This document shows positions 19,765 through 30,079 of a stretch of 52,500 bases of DNA, piece by piece. The stretch covers positions 1 to 52,500 of the forward strand of contig JAIVFJ010000236.1 in assembly GCA_025765615.1 (NCBI GenBank), in the 5' to 3' direction. The number at the start of each line of letters is the position of its first letter. Position 1 is the first letter of the stretch. The notes beneath the pieces were generated by a model. That model was given only the letters and a program-made list of their open reading frames with translations, was not told the DNA's origin and ran no database searches. The DNA comes from Zopfochytrium polystomum. Its lineage: Eukaryota; Chytridiomycota; Chytridiomycetes; Chytridiales; Chytridiaceae. The translations under genes and the position numbers were made by a program.

Positions 19765-19856
19765 TGCCCTCTGCTGGAATCAGACCGACGATCTTATCCT
19801 TGCAAGGGCCGTGTGACCTCCTACGAGGGATACATTCTGCCAGCTGAGCAGAAGGC
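19765..19856 (-). tRNA. tRNA-Thr(CGT) with intron
   Basis: Acceptor arms GCCTTCT and AGAGGGC pair. D-arm TGCTCAGCTGGCAGAA. Anticodon stem TATCC/GGATA with loop beginning CTCGTA, giving anticodon CGT, and a ~20-nt intron after position 37. The T-stem has one mismatch (GTCGG/CCAGC), so function is likely but not certain. Confidence 0.78.
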
Positions 19857-19974
19857 TCCCTAATTCACTGTTTTGCTAGCCCAACTCAAACTCAAGCAGC
19901 TTTGATTGATGTGCTGGCTGGTCTGCTGCAGCGGGCCAAGGCTAGGCAGTGTGAGCAATGCTTGTCCAGACAAA

Positions 19975-20062
19975 CACACTTGCACACACAGATAAAGACC
20001 TATGCATGCACGCACACACGTTTGCACACATACACACACACAGTCACACACAGTGTGGCAAA
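19975..20062 (+). repeat. CA-rich microsatellite
   Basis: An imperfect (CA)n stretch with interspersed TG, GC and TA steps. Confidence 0.8.
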
Positions 20063-20467
20063 GCTCAATGCAGCACTGTCCTGCTCAACCACTGCTGGCC
20101 AGCCTGAGGTGGGAAGAAAAACAACTGTGCCCATACAAAGTGATCCATGCACAACCGTCTCTCAGTGTATGTCTCCTCCACAAGGCCTAACCCACAAAAA
20201 TGAATGAAGCTCCCCCAATAGTTTATAATCACTCCAGCTAATCATAAACATAGTAGAACCATTTTTGTTGATAATCCTTGGCTTCAAGGATTTGTAGAAG
20301 CTGAAGGATGCTTTCATGTGGGCTTTAATTCACGGGCTTTAATTCACGTTTGCTCAAATGTCATGCGCACAACGTTGGAGGTGTGCACAGGGGCCAGCCG
20401 CATCATGGCATCAAAGCAGTTTTGTGTGGCGTATGGGGCACCCTAATTCTGAAGCCCTGAAGCCAGC
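20063..20467. other. Intergenic, nothing recognised
   Basis: No supported feature, apart from a short direct duplication of GGGCTTTAATTCACG near 20320. Confidence 0.35.
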
Positions 20468-20572
20468 TGCCGTCTCCCGGGATTGAACCAGGTGCCTTAA
20501 GATGGCCAAGCCAACTGATGGGATTCCAGATGGCTCCTTCAGTCTTACGCCTCTCTCTCCTGATCGTCTACT
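20468..20572 (-). pseudogene. tRNA-Phe pseudogene
   Basis: The minus strand carries the 3' half of tRNA-Phe intact: T-arm GG TTCAATC CCGGG, acceptor AGACGGC, stem TCTTA, and the GTAAGACTGAAG anticodon segment with a ~40-nt intron. The 5' acceptor and D-arm are replaced by a GA-rich sequence that cannot pair. It is a relic of a gene like the one at 16929. Confidence 0.7.
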
Positions 20573-20623
20573 TCCCTGTTCCTGCAGTTTTTTGTTTTTG
20601 TGTAAACTTTATTTATTAGGAGC

Positions 20624-20696
20624 GGGGAATTAGCTCAAATCGGAGAGCGCTCGCTTAGCATGCGAGAGGCACAGAGATCGATAACCCGATTCTCCA
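20624..20696 (+). tRNA. tRNA-Ala(AGC)-like, T-arm degenerate
   Basis: Acceptor GGGGAAT/ATTCTCC is perfect, D-arm TAGCTCAAATCGGAGAGC, anticodon stem CTCGC/GCGAG with loop TTAGCAT (anticodon AGC). The T-stem CAGAG/ACCCG has three mismatches although the ATCGATA loop is kept. Probably decayed or weakly functional. Confidence 0.7.
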
Positions 20697-21146
20697 AAAC
20701 CTGCTACGTGTTATGACAAGACACAACCAAAGCCCTTGGAAAGGAACAAAAAAAAACAAAAGATGAATGTGGGGGAAGGGTCTAGAGGGGGTCCCTTTGG
20801 TAAAAGCTGATGGAACTCAGCTTTCCATTCAGGGTTCAGTTGTTGTCCATATCTGACAACAGAGAGAGTGCTCTGGACAGTTGTTTGCCCTTTGCGAGGT
20901 GGTGCTGGGCAAAGTGCTGGCGAGGTGCTGGCAGGATGCTTCCACCCTGTCCCTTTCAATTTGACATCAGCCTAAACCGTCATCCTCCTGGGAACAGGCT
21001 TGCTGTTGGCTCTCAGGTGGCACGCTCACTGCCATGAAACTTTCACTGCTTCACATTTTTGTTCATTTCCACTGGACTGATTGTCTGTTGTTGTGAAACC
21101 AAAATTTTTTGGGCACTGATGTGCGCTTCTCTGCCCGAGTGTGTAA
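20697..21146. other. Intergenic, nothing recognised
   Basis: No supported feature. Confidence 0.35.
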
Positions 21147-21220
21147 GGTCACATGGTGTAGTTGGTTATCACGTCTGTCTAACACACAGACGGTCTCCAG
21201 TTCGAGTCTGGATGTGACCA
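21147..21220 (+). tRNA. tRNA-Val(AAC)
   Basis: Acceptor GGTCACA/TGTGACC, D-arm TGGTGTAGTTGGTTATCA, anticodon stem TCTGT/ACAGA with loop CTAACAC (anticodon AAC), and T-arm TCCAG TTCGAGT CTGGA. No intron. Confidence 0.94.
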
Positions 21221-22403
21221 CAGACTGTGTGGATGAGTTTTAAAACAGAATTAGTGCACTTGTTGTTCTCACCAAAAATGTCTGTCTGGCATTGAACTGA
21301 CATGATTGTAAGCAAGAGAGCCCAGACAGACAGCCAGATTGCACCCACATTGAAAAAAAAAGGTAAAAGATTCATTGAGAAAGACAAAAATGCCTATAAG
21401 AAAACAAAAAAAGAACATAGGAGGAAGAAAACTTCAGGAACCATATCAAAAAGGGAATAGTGTTGATTCCTTGATAATTAAAACAGGAAAACTTTGGGGA
21501 CAGGGCCAAGACTTGCATCAGTCTGGAAATTATGTTGTTTCTTTCTTTCCAACCAACGCACATCTGCTTGGGCAGGACATTCTCTGATGCAACGACAATA
21601 TGATATCTACTTAATTACTGTTCAACTTGGCACAAATTTGTTAAGTGTTGAGATTTGAGCCAAGGAAACCAACTTCCTATCGACGGTGGCCTCGTCGGCG
21701 CCGCTGATGCAACTTACACTCAGGAAAGCAGCAGTTTGCCAGATTCCAATGTCTGGGAAAGGAAGAAGTCCTGCTGGTCATTGAGTCTGGAAAGTTAAAC
21801 TAGGCCTGAATCTTCATGATTAGCCCCCTGGCAGTCTCTAATTTGCATCAGAAACTGTTCAAGTCAGTCCCAAACAGCCCAGCATGGGCATTTTAGGTAG
21901 GCTCTTTTGCAAAAATTTTTTGGTCAAACACTTTTGCTTGGTCCATCTGTAAACAATCTACTCTGAGTGAGTAAGTGGAAGGAGTGAATGAAGTGAAGAT
22001 GTGTGTTTGTGGGTGGTCCTTCTTCTCTCCAAACTCTGTTATGAATTATTGATACATGATGATGGTATACACGCTGTAATAGTTGCCCAGCCAGGTTGTC
22101 GGCATGGACACCCTTAGCAACGTTGAATCAATTACATGATGTTATCATTCCACTGGTTCCTCTGAATTGGATTTTTTCAGGATTATATCAGGAAATGGAC
22201 CCGTTTGACCTAACCAAACTGAGCCCCCAAGCTTTAAACTACACACCTTTGTTGTTGTCTGCATGACCATTCTTGGCATTCGACGTATGTCCAGCTGCAC
22301 AGCCATTTGGTAGTGGCCCATGCCCTCCCCCTTAGCTTATCTTGGACTGCCTTCAGACACTGAGTATTGTCACTGGTGCTTGCACAAGAACAGTACAAGT
22401 CGG
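21221..22403. other. AT-rich spacer, nothing recognised
   Basis: About 1.2 kb without supported genes. The string GTGTTGAGATTTGAGCC near 21643 recurs near 22645. Confidence 0.4.
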
Positions 22404-22493
22404 ACAACCAGTTTGCAGCGGAAGAGCGCATGACTGTAATGGTTTCTGCCTGGTGCCATCATGAGGTCCCCAGTTCGAACCTGGGTGGTTGGA
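22404..22493 (+). tRNA. tRNA-Tyr(GTA) with intron
   Basis: Acceptor ACAACCA/TGGTTGG pairs except the first position. The anticodon stem CATGA/TCATG has a loop beginning CTGTAA, giving anticodon GTA, and a ~18-nt intron after position 37, as expected since eukaryotic tRNA-Tyr genes nearly always carry one. The T-arm is CCCAG TTCGAAC CTGGG. Confidence 0.82.
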
Positions 22494-22659
22494 TGCCATA
22501 TACTCAGCACTGAATGCTCATTTGTTCATTCCAAGCTCCTGCAACTGATATGCCCTCCACGTGTGACGCAATTTGGGTGGTGGTGCCAACTGCTGATAAT
22601 CTCTTCTTTTGCATCAGCAAGCAGTGCCCATGCTTGTCTGTGGTTGTGTTGAGATTTGA

Positions 22660-23656
22660 GCCTAGGATCGCTGTCCGCCGCCGCTGCCCCGCTCCCGTGG
22701 AACTGAGGCGAGTACATCCCCCCAGCCGCCGCAAGCCTCCGCCGCCGTCGCGGCCCGCCCTCGCATCCTCCACCCCTCTCACCCCGCGCCGCCACCACCA
22801 CAGCCCCGTCGCAACCGGGACCCACGCACCCCGCACCTCCACCGCGCACCACCCGTCACACCTTGACCGTGCCGTCCCAGCTCCCTGACACCACCACAGC
22901 GGAGCCGGTCCCGCCTCCGACGACCTCGCCGCACGACACAGCGTCCGTGTGCGCGTCCACCACCGCGCGGCCGCTGCCGCCTCCCGCTGCCGCCGTCGCC
23001 GCATGGAACAGCCGCCACCACACCGCTGCCTGCCTCGCGTACACCCGCCGCCACGACAGCACGGCGCCGGCACGGCCGCCGCGGCCGCCGTCTGCGAACC
23101 AAGTCAGGCTCATGTAGTACGGGCCATCACCGCCGCCTCAGCCGTTGTTGCAGCTGTCACAGCGTTGCTGAGGCTGCTGCTGCCGACGACGAGGCCCGGC
23201 TCGCTGTCCGCGTTGCGCCACCGCTGCTTCCCTTTGTGAGGGGAGGCGGTGGTGGTGGTGGGGGAGGGGAAGGCGGAGGAGGGGTGGAAGGATGACTGGG
23301 AGGTGAGGAAGGGGCGGTGCTGAGGAAGGGAGCGGAAGGCAGCGTGATGGGGAAGGTGAAGGCGGTGGCGTTAAAGCACGCTAGCTCGGACATGTAGGCC
23401 GCGTCGGCGGTCTTGCTGCTGCCACTGGCACTGCTGCAGCTGCTGGCGCCGTTGCTCCTGCTGTAGCTGCCACCCCTGCCTCGAGGCTGGTGAGTCCAAC
23501 GGTGCAGGATGAGCGGCGGCTCGGGGCTCGGCGAAAACGGCATCGGGCGGGTTGCGTGGTGGTGGCAGTCCCCCAACGCAGCCGCCGCTGCACCCTTGTC
23601 CGGCGGCTGTGTTGCCGAGGGTGCTGGCGTGAGCAGCGCCGACGACTGCGACAGCG
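22660..23656 (-). pseudogene. WD40-like protein remnant with Ser/Pro-rich lead
   Basis: On the minus strand, a frame at 23113-22856 encodes AVVDAHTDAVSC and then VVVSGSWDGTVKV, the GH..SG..D.TVK(V/I)W signature of a WD40 blade, but a TGA follows KV where Trp is expected. Upstream, 23656-23157 encodes a Ser/Pro/Ala-rich stretch ending in a poly-Pro run. Joining the two needs an intron near 23100-23160 that I could not fix. The nonsense or frameshift at the canonical Trp and the lack of further blades suggest a broken gene. Confidence 0.5.
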
Positions 23657-23821
23657 CAAAGTGTGGGTGGTTAGTTTTTTTGGCCCTTGTGGAAAACAAT
23701 AACAAAATGAAAAAATTGACAAAAAACAATTAGACTTGGCCTCATATGAGTCCATATTGAGGCCATATTGAGTCACTAAGTGGCCCCACTTTCACTAAGT
23801 AGGGCCTGGATGGATATGTCT
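23657..23821 (+). mobile_element. Unnamed dispersed element, copy 3 (short)
   Basis: Left end CAAAGTGTGGGTGGTTAG, then TTTTTTTGGCCCTTGTGG, the AACAATAACAAAATGAAAAA block, TTGAC plus A-run, two or three GAGTCCATATTG units, one AGTGGCCCCACTTTCACTA unit and the end GGGCCTGGATGGATATGTCTAG. It is closest to copy 2 but has far fewer interior repeats. Confidence 0.8.
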
Positions 23822-23936
23822 AGGGTTGAAACACCCCCTATACAACAGCCCAATAAAGTTAGTTTTAGCCTATTATTTGCGTTCCCTCAGTCTAGGGCCC
23901 AGATCCCAGGTTCAAAGGAGTGAGTATAGTCTCACA
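23822..23936 (-). repeat. Short LTR-like repeat, copy 1
   Basis: About 115 bases nearly identical to the reverse complement of 43681-43795. Read on the minus strand it starts TGTGAGACTATACTCACTCC and ends GGTGTTTCAACCC, so TG..CA ends can be drawn. It abuts the right end of the dispersed element. A solo LTR of a small retrotransposon or a SINE-like repeat are both possible. Confidence 0.65.
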
Positions 23937-24519
23937 AGTGGCTTTTAAAAGGAATGGCTCGAACTATAGGAACCACCATTGTCAGCAGTGAGTTGAGGAA
24001 TGTCATTACAAGCAATAAACATCTTTGCTTCCATTCTAAACGTACGAGAATCTTTGAAAAGTGATCAAGCAACAATATTCTCATTCTCTGCTAATTCTTT
24101 CATAAGACCAGAATTGCATTTGGAGCCATCCGAATTCAGCCATACAAAGATAACGTTTGTTTTCAAGCTTTGCTAATTCAGAAGTGGCTTTATTAGCATC
24201 AGCAGAATGACGAGTTACCAAAGTGACACTGCACTTGGCAGCAAACCCACCTAAAGTAATGGTTTGTTGGCGCGCTCTCCTAGCACATAACGACGACTAA
24301 ACTTCTACTCGCCCGAGCGATAAACTTCACTTTCACTGGACTGCCGCGTCAAGAGTCGGATGATGATGAGGCCTGGGTTTAGCGTTCGACTCGATAGTCA
24401 AACACAGAGACAGCGTTTGACAGCGGAGACAGCACGACAGGGAGTGACAACTGAGACAGCGAGAGACACCCACCCAACGACTCTGCGGCTGCGGCTGCCT
24501 CGACTGTCTTTGGTTCGCT
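23937..24519. other. Spacer upstream of the kinase-like gene
   Basis: AT-rich at first, then GA-rich. No gene was seen; the last part probably contains the promoter of the gene at 24729. Confidence 0.35.
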
Positions 24520-24700
24520 CTGCTAGTGACTCTCTCTCTTCTGTTTGTCTGTCTCTCTGTCTCTCTCTTTGTGCCGGCTGACTATCTCTCTGTCTGTCTG
24601 TCTGTCTGTCTCTGTGACTCCCAATTGCTCTCTCAGCTCTCTTGTTGTCTTCGGAGCTCTCTCTCTCGCTCTCGCTCTCTCTCTCTCTTGTCCTCCAAAA
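24520..24700 (+). promoter_or_regulatory. CT-rich tract upstream of the kinase-like gene
   Basis: Long imperfect (TCTG)n and (CT)n runs end about 30 bases before the ATG at 24729. Such pyrimidine tracts often mark fungal promoters or 5' leaders, but the assignment rests on position alone. Confidence 0.45.
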
Positions 24701-24728
24701 ACGCTGCCAACCCACCACCGCAGCAGCC

Positions 24729-27066
24729 ATGACGCCGTCCTCGCTCGCAAAGACGCCAACCTCACCGCCACCGCGCAGACCTCGCCGCTCCGCCCCCGCC
24801 GCCACCGCCACCGCCACCTCAGCAGCAGCAGCACCAGCAACAGGAGCACCAGCAGCCCGCCAACAGCCTCACTGCGCACGTATCCTCCGGTCGCGGGTGC
24901 GCGGCCGACGGCCGCCGGCGTGTCTCGAGACACTCCTCCTATCCGTCCTGGGTCTGCTACTGGTGTCGTCGTCCCTTCTCACCCCCACCGCTCACCTCAA
25001 CGTCCTCCCTTCCGCCCTCTGGCCTGGCGGCGGCGGCAGCAGCAGCAGCGGCATTGGCATCGCCGACTCCGTCGCCGTCTTCCGCGTCGGCGGGTGGGCG
25101 GCTGCGGCGCCCGCGCCCGCACCTGCACCCGCCCCCGGCCTGGTCGACGACTGCTTGAACTGCTTGGGGCTGACAAAGAACCCGGACTGGTACGGGTCCA
25201 ACAAAGACAAGATCAAAGTGAACGGCCAAAAGTTTACGGTGAAGCTTTATTTCTTTTCGCAATTCTTTTCGTTTTCGCGGCTGGCGTAGAGAGCATTGCA
25301 TCCCCTTATATGCCTCGGTTGCATGCGTCTTCCAAACTAAAAAAAAAAAAAAAAAAATTACAGAAAGACCCCAGTCAAGGGGAGAAAATCGGTAATTCTG
25401 CCGGCTCGGTGACGTTCACGACGGACAACAAGGTGGTCAAGCAGCTGAAAGATAACTGGCAATTTACAGAAGATGGGATCGAGGCGACAAAGAAGGGTAC
25501 GTGCCAACAACAACATTAATGGACCTCGTTGTTTCCCTTGCGACGCGGCTTTACCATTACATGTTCTTCTACCTTCTGCACATCGCCTCGTCTGACACAC
25601 ACCCTCCAAAAACCAAGCCGGCCAGTACGTGACTCACAAGGGTCAGACGATGGTGCAAGAGAAAGTCGACGGGACGACGCTGGCGGAATGGGTGTTGCAG
25701 CAAAAGGCGGCGGGGCGGACGACGGGCCTGGGCATCAAGCAAACGCTCAACGACGCCATTTCGCAGCAGAACGCGCTCGGGTACAAGCACGGCGACGTGC
25801 ACATGAAGAACATCATGGTCGACGCGAACGGCCAGGTTTGTTTTGTTGGTTCAGCTTCCTGTCGCGTTCTCGGGCACCAAAACGGACTCACACTTTCTTT
25901 CCTTGAACGGCAAGTTCAAAACCCTGATTGACTGGGACGCCGGTACGTGCCCGCAGCTCCGCCGAATGCCCTTTTTTTTCTTTCTTTTTTAAAAAAACAC
26001 GTTCCAACATCCTAAAAAACCCCCGCACCTCCAGCCAGCAAGCTCGACAAGAACAAGCCGCTGACCGAGGACTCGTGGGCGTCGACCAAAGTGGAGAGCC
26101 AGTGCAGGTCGGCGGGGGTGACGTTCGAGCGGCGGTCGGGGACGGCGCGGCCGGCCGCGGGAAGCACCGCGTGCAAGATCAACAGCGCCAAGAAGGTGTC
26201 GCAGAACATGAATGCTTTCTTTGCGAACAAGCAGGTCAATGCGGACGGAACGCTGGACATCAAGGTGCGTTGCGCGAGGGGGATGATCCGCGTGCGTGCG
26301 GGTCGTGAGGCGGCCTTTGCACGCCAGCCCCTTTTTTTCCGCCTTCTATGTCTCTGTGGCTCTGACCTCTGTCTCCCACCTTTCCTCCTCCAGGCGACGC
26401 TCGCGGCCGCAAAGGCGAACAAGAAAACGGCCGGCGCGATCGGGTCCGTGACGAAAGAAACCATCGCGGCGGCACGGGGCAAGGGCGGCGCGAAGGCGGC
26501 GGCGGGGGCGGGGGCGAAGCCGGGGAAAGGCGAGGCACGAGGCGCGGGGGGCGATGGCAGCGGCAAAAAGGCGGCGGGGAAGCGCGGCGGGAAGGGCGCT
26601 GCCGGCAAGGTGAAAGCCGGGGGTAAGGGGCGCGGGGTCGGGGCGGCGGGGCAAGGCGAAAGCGACGAAGGCTTCGCGCGCGGGCGGCGGCAGGAAGTCG
26701 GTGGCGGCCGGTAAGGCGGGCAAGGGGGGCGGCAAGGGGGGCGGCAAGGGGAGCGGCAAGAGAAACAGCGGAGCCGGCGGTGCGAGCGCGAAAGCAAAGG
26801 CGCGGGGCGCAGGTAAGAAACCGGCCGCCGCGGGCGGGAAGGCGGGCAAGAAGAACGTCCGCGCGGCGAAAAGCAAGGGCAAGGCGGCAGGCGCAAGAAC
26901 GAAGCCAGCGGCCAAGGCGACAGGGCCGAAGAAAAACAAGAAGGCGGTGCCGGCGGTCTCGAACAAGAAGCCGAAGACCACCGCCGGCCCAGGGAAGAAG
27001 ACGAAGAAGGTGGAGCCTGTCCAACCGAAGGCAGTTGCGGGCGGCAAGGCCAAGACCAAGAAGTGA
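24729..27066 (+). CDS. Membrane-anchored kinase-like protein with histone-H1-like tail
   Basis: Six exons: 24729-25238, 25364-25496, 25618-25835, 25915-25942, 26035-26264 and 26394 onward, with consistent GT-AG phases. A Pro/Ala-rich N terminus precedes a membrane segment, TLLLSVLGLLLVSSSLL. A compact kinase-like fold follows: a Gly-rich GEKIGNSAGSVTF, a candidate Lys in VVKQL near 193, YKHGDVHMKNIMV near 271 (catalytic-loop HGDxHxxN) and LIDWD near 291 in place of DFG. This layout resembles small HGD-type kinases, not classical Ser/Thr kinases. Next comes a domain with two Cys and TLDIKATL, shared with the gene at 31.7-33.5 kb. The tail is Lys/Ala/Gly-rich like histone H1. Its frame is broken once, between about 26630 and 26660: the upstream frame stops at 26714, while the +1 frame gives the Lys/Ala tail to 27066. 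The break may be a sequencing indel in a G-rich tract. Confidence 0.75.
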
Positions 27067-27616
27067 CCTGGGGTCCCTTTTTTATTTCGCGTTTGTTGGT
27101 GGGAGATCCGGCGGTTGGTGGATGGGAAAACTTTTTACCCATTACACGTGATCACACATTTGCAGAGGACTGGCGCCCCAACCGGCATCACCTTTACCCT
27201 CAGTCACGCGTCAAACAGCCGCGAGGGGGCTCTCGAGGGTGCAAAAGAAGTCTCCATGCGGAAGTAGGTCAGGTTGTTCGAGACGAGCGGCTTCGCAGGA
27301 ATCTGGTAAATGCAAAAAAAACGAACTCTTTGCTGCCTTGACGGCAAATTCAAAGCTGGAGGGATGGAACCCACAGACTGCAGTCGGTGGTCAAGGCCAC
27401 CAGTTCGTTGGAGATTGTACTGTACGTGCAGTCTAATCGGCCGAAAAGCAGGACCGATCGGCGGCCCAGAAGCTTCCAGCGATGCAGCAACGACGCCCCA
27501 GCACGTGCACGCCCATGAATCAATTATCCAATAGCCCTCCTTTGAAAGATCTGCTGTCATCCACGCTTGGATCCCAATCTCTGGCGTGGCTCGGCCACCC
27601 CACGAAATCAAAAAAA
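27067..27616. other. Intergenic, nothing recognised
   Basis: About 550 bases between convincing genes, likely holding the terminator of one and the promoter of the next. Confidence 0.35.
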
Positions 27617-28978
27617 ATGTCCTTACTCGACCACACGAGGACCCCGGCTCACCGCCAGCAATCCATCGACCTCCTCTTCAGCATCACCTGGACCAGCGTG
27701 CGCGAGCACTTGGATGCCGTCGACCGGTACCGCGTCGCGACCCTCTTCCGGCTGCTTCCGGATCAGGTCGACGCCTTCCTCCAAACCCAGCGATTACCCT
27801 TTGACGCCGCCAGCGTCCGCGGCGCGGACACGGACTTCCTGGACGTCCTGCTCGAGCGTTTCCCGCATCGCAGCGCCCTGCCTCTGGCGGAGCCCGCCCT
27901 GCCGCCGCCGCCGCTGCCGGCGGCGAAGAAGGAGGAACCCAAGGCAGAAGCGTCCGAGGACGACGAACCAATGTGAAACACATGTGCTTGACCACTCCAG
28001 CTCACCTCTAACACCTTCCTCCCCACTTTCCTCCCCCCCCCTCCCCCCCATTCCCCACGCCGAAGACGATTCTGTCGCCTTGTGCAGCGGTGGTCCCACT
28101 CAGCCAAGTACTACACGACTCGCGCGATGGACGCGTCCAGCGCCGCGGGGCACGTGCACGTCCTGTCGTAGTGGCAGCGCAGCGGGCTTCGGCTCAAGTA
28201 CAGTGCGGCGGCAATGGACGGGGCGACAGCGGCGGACCAGGTGGCGGCTTTGGAGTGGTGGCGCAGCAGTGGGCTGCCGTTAAAGTACACGGATGCGGCG
28301 GTGCACTGTGGCAGCAAGCGGCGGTCTTTGGCCGCGCTGGGGTGGTGGCGCGACAGCGGGCTCCCGGTGCGGTACGGCGTGGAGGCGGTGCACGCGGCGT
28401 CGGTTGCGGGAGACGTTGCGGTGCTGGAGTGGTGGGCGTCGCGCAGCGGGATGGAGATGAAGTACTCGCAGGACGTGATGGACACGGCGACGACGTTCCG
28501 GAAGACGGAGACGCTCGAGTGGTGGAGGGCCAGCGGGCTTGCGCCGCCGCCGTACACGGCGAACGCGGTGAATTTCGCCAGCAGGAACGGGAGCGTGGAG
28601 ATGCTCGAGTGGTGGCTGGCGAGCGGCTTCGAAATGAAGTACACTGAGTACGCCATGGACATGGCGAGCAGCAACGGCCACATCCACGTGCTGGAGTGGT
28701 GGCGGTTGAGCGGGCTGGAGCTCCGGTACTCGGAAGATGCGATGGTGTGGGCCACGCGTTGCGGAGAAGTCGCAGTGCTGCAGTGGTGGGCGGGGAGTGG
28801 GCTTGCGCTCAAGTACGATCCGACAACAGTCCTGCAGTCGGCGGGGGAGCACGCGGCGGCCGAGGCCGTGGCCTGGTGGAAGGACAGCGGCTTGTTGGAG
28901 ATCAAGACCGAGGCGGCGGCGGCGGAGAGCAGTTCAATGCTCGCCTGGCTCTCTTCTCTTTTTGAATGGACAGACTAG
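27617..28978 (+). pseudogene. Chytrid-type ankyrin-like repeat gene with in-frame TAG
   Basis: Exon 1 (27617-27972) encodes an N-terminal domain with SIDLLFSITWTSVREHLD and an acidic/Pro-rich end. A GT-AG intron (27973-28065) restores phase into an exon encoding about eight ~33-residue units of the form AMDxAxxxGxxxVLEWWxxSGLxLKYS. These are ankyrin-like units that I associate with expanded families in zoosporic fungi; they should bind other proteins. In the first unit the expected LEWW is LS followed by TAG (28169-28171), where a single change from TGG would make the stop. All later units are intact to the natural stop at 28978. Either the gene is newly inactivated, or a shorter protein starts at the ATG at 28214. 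Confidence 0.8.
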
Positions 28979-30079
28979 GGAAATCCGTGCACCCAGACTC
29001 TGCTGCCCAGTATTTGTTCCGCGGACTACGAAAGATTCATTGGTCGTTCATTCTTGTCGGGAAATTGGTACAACAAGCCATGGACCTCAAATAAACGTTA
29101 TGCCCCATCAGCACAGTGGGTATTGCGTTATCGATTGCATTTTTTTTTTGTGTTTTGTTCTTGGGGGACCTCCCACTCCTTGAACCATGGACTGCCCAAT
29201 CTCACTGTTCCATGTTATTATTATGATGAGTTTCCCGCTTTTCTCGGTACCACTGCGCGCACCGCTAGCCCTCCCGCCCCCCACCCTCCTTGAACCACAC
29301 CACCCCAAGCCATGCATTTCGAGGTGCTCAGCTACAATGTTGAATCAATGCGGACGAAGTCGAAGTGCTTCGCTGTCGTCGCCAAGCTGAGGATTGAACG
29401 CAAGAAGAAAAACCTCCCTCATTTTTGCGTAACCACCACGATCTTGCTGAACCCCTTTTACTTCGTTTGGCCAAGTTGAGCGGCACCCACCCCCGCCCAC
29501 GAACACGCCGCGGCCCACCGCGCCGAGCTCCGCGCACCGGGCTACTACGCTAACCCTGTCGAGGCTTTCCACGCGACCGCCAGTTTCGCGGCTTTTTTTG
29601 GTCGACGCCGAGCTCCAGGCTAACCCGGAACGTGGAGGAGTGATGTGGGACCAACCCGATGTTGCGTAATTTGTATTACAAGTCGGTGTGCATTCGACAG
29701 TTCAACCAGTTGTAATTCTATTAGACCATCGCGCAGCCGCGCGGGGCGAAATTGATTTGCCAGGCTTTTTGCTGTTTAGCATCGCAACCTTGCGGCACGG
29801 CGCCCAGGAGACGTAGGGGGAAGTAGATGAAGCCGTTTGCTTTAAGAAAGAACCAACACCCCCAGTGCCAATCAAAATAATCAACATTTTGAAACGAAAT
29901 CTACTCGGTTTGATTTTAGCCCGAACTAAGTTACACGTTACGGATGACCCGCAAAGGGGGCGAAAAAAAAAAAATTGCTGAGAAACCCATACCAACCTTT
30001 TCTCATTTGAACCAAATTCATCATCTCGATTTATCTTTTAACGCGCTTGGACAGCTTCGCGGTTCGGGGGGGTGGTCTC
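28979..30079. other. Intergenic region with a possible endonuclease-fold fragment
   Basis: Most of this 1.1-kb stretch holds nothing recognisable. At 29311-29478 a plus-strand frame reads FEVLSYNVESMRTKSKCF. That resembles the first strand of endonuclease/exonuclease/phosphatase-fold proteins, but no further motif follows. Confidence 0.3.

Noticed and set aside
21643..21665. GTGTTGAGATTTGAGCC shared with 22645, resembling a tRNA T-arm
   Set aside because: No acceptor or anticodon stem could be drawn around either copy.
26012..27142. A 376-codon minus-strand frame opposite the kinase-like gene
   Set aside because: It is a shadow of the Lys/Ala/Gly tail; the plus strand has a consistent six-exon model and motifs.
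29311..29478. Endonuclease/exonuclease/phosphatase-fold gene
   Set aside because: Only one short strand-like motif is visible and no catalytic residues follow, so it was kept only as a note in the spacer.
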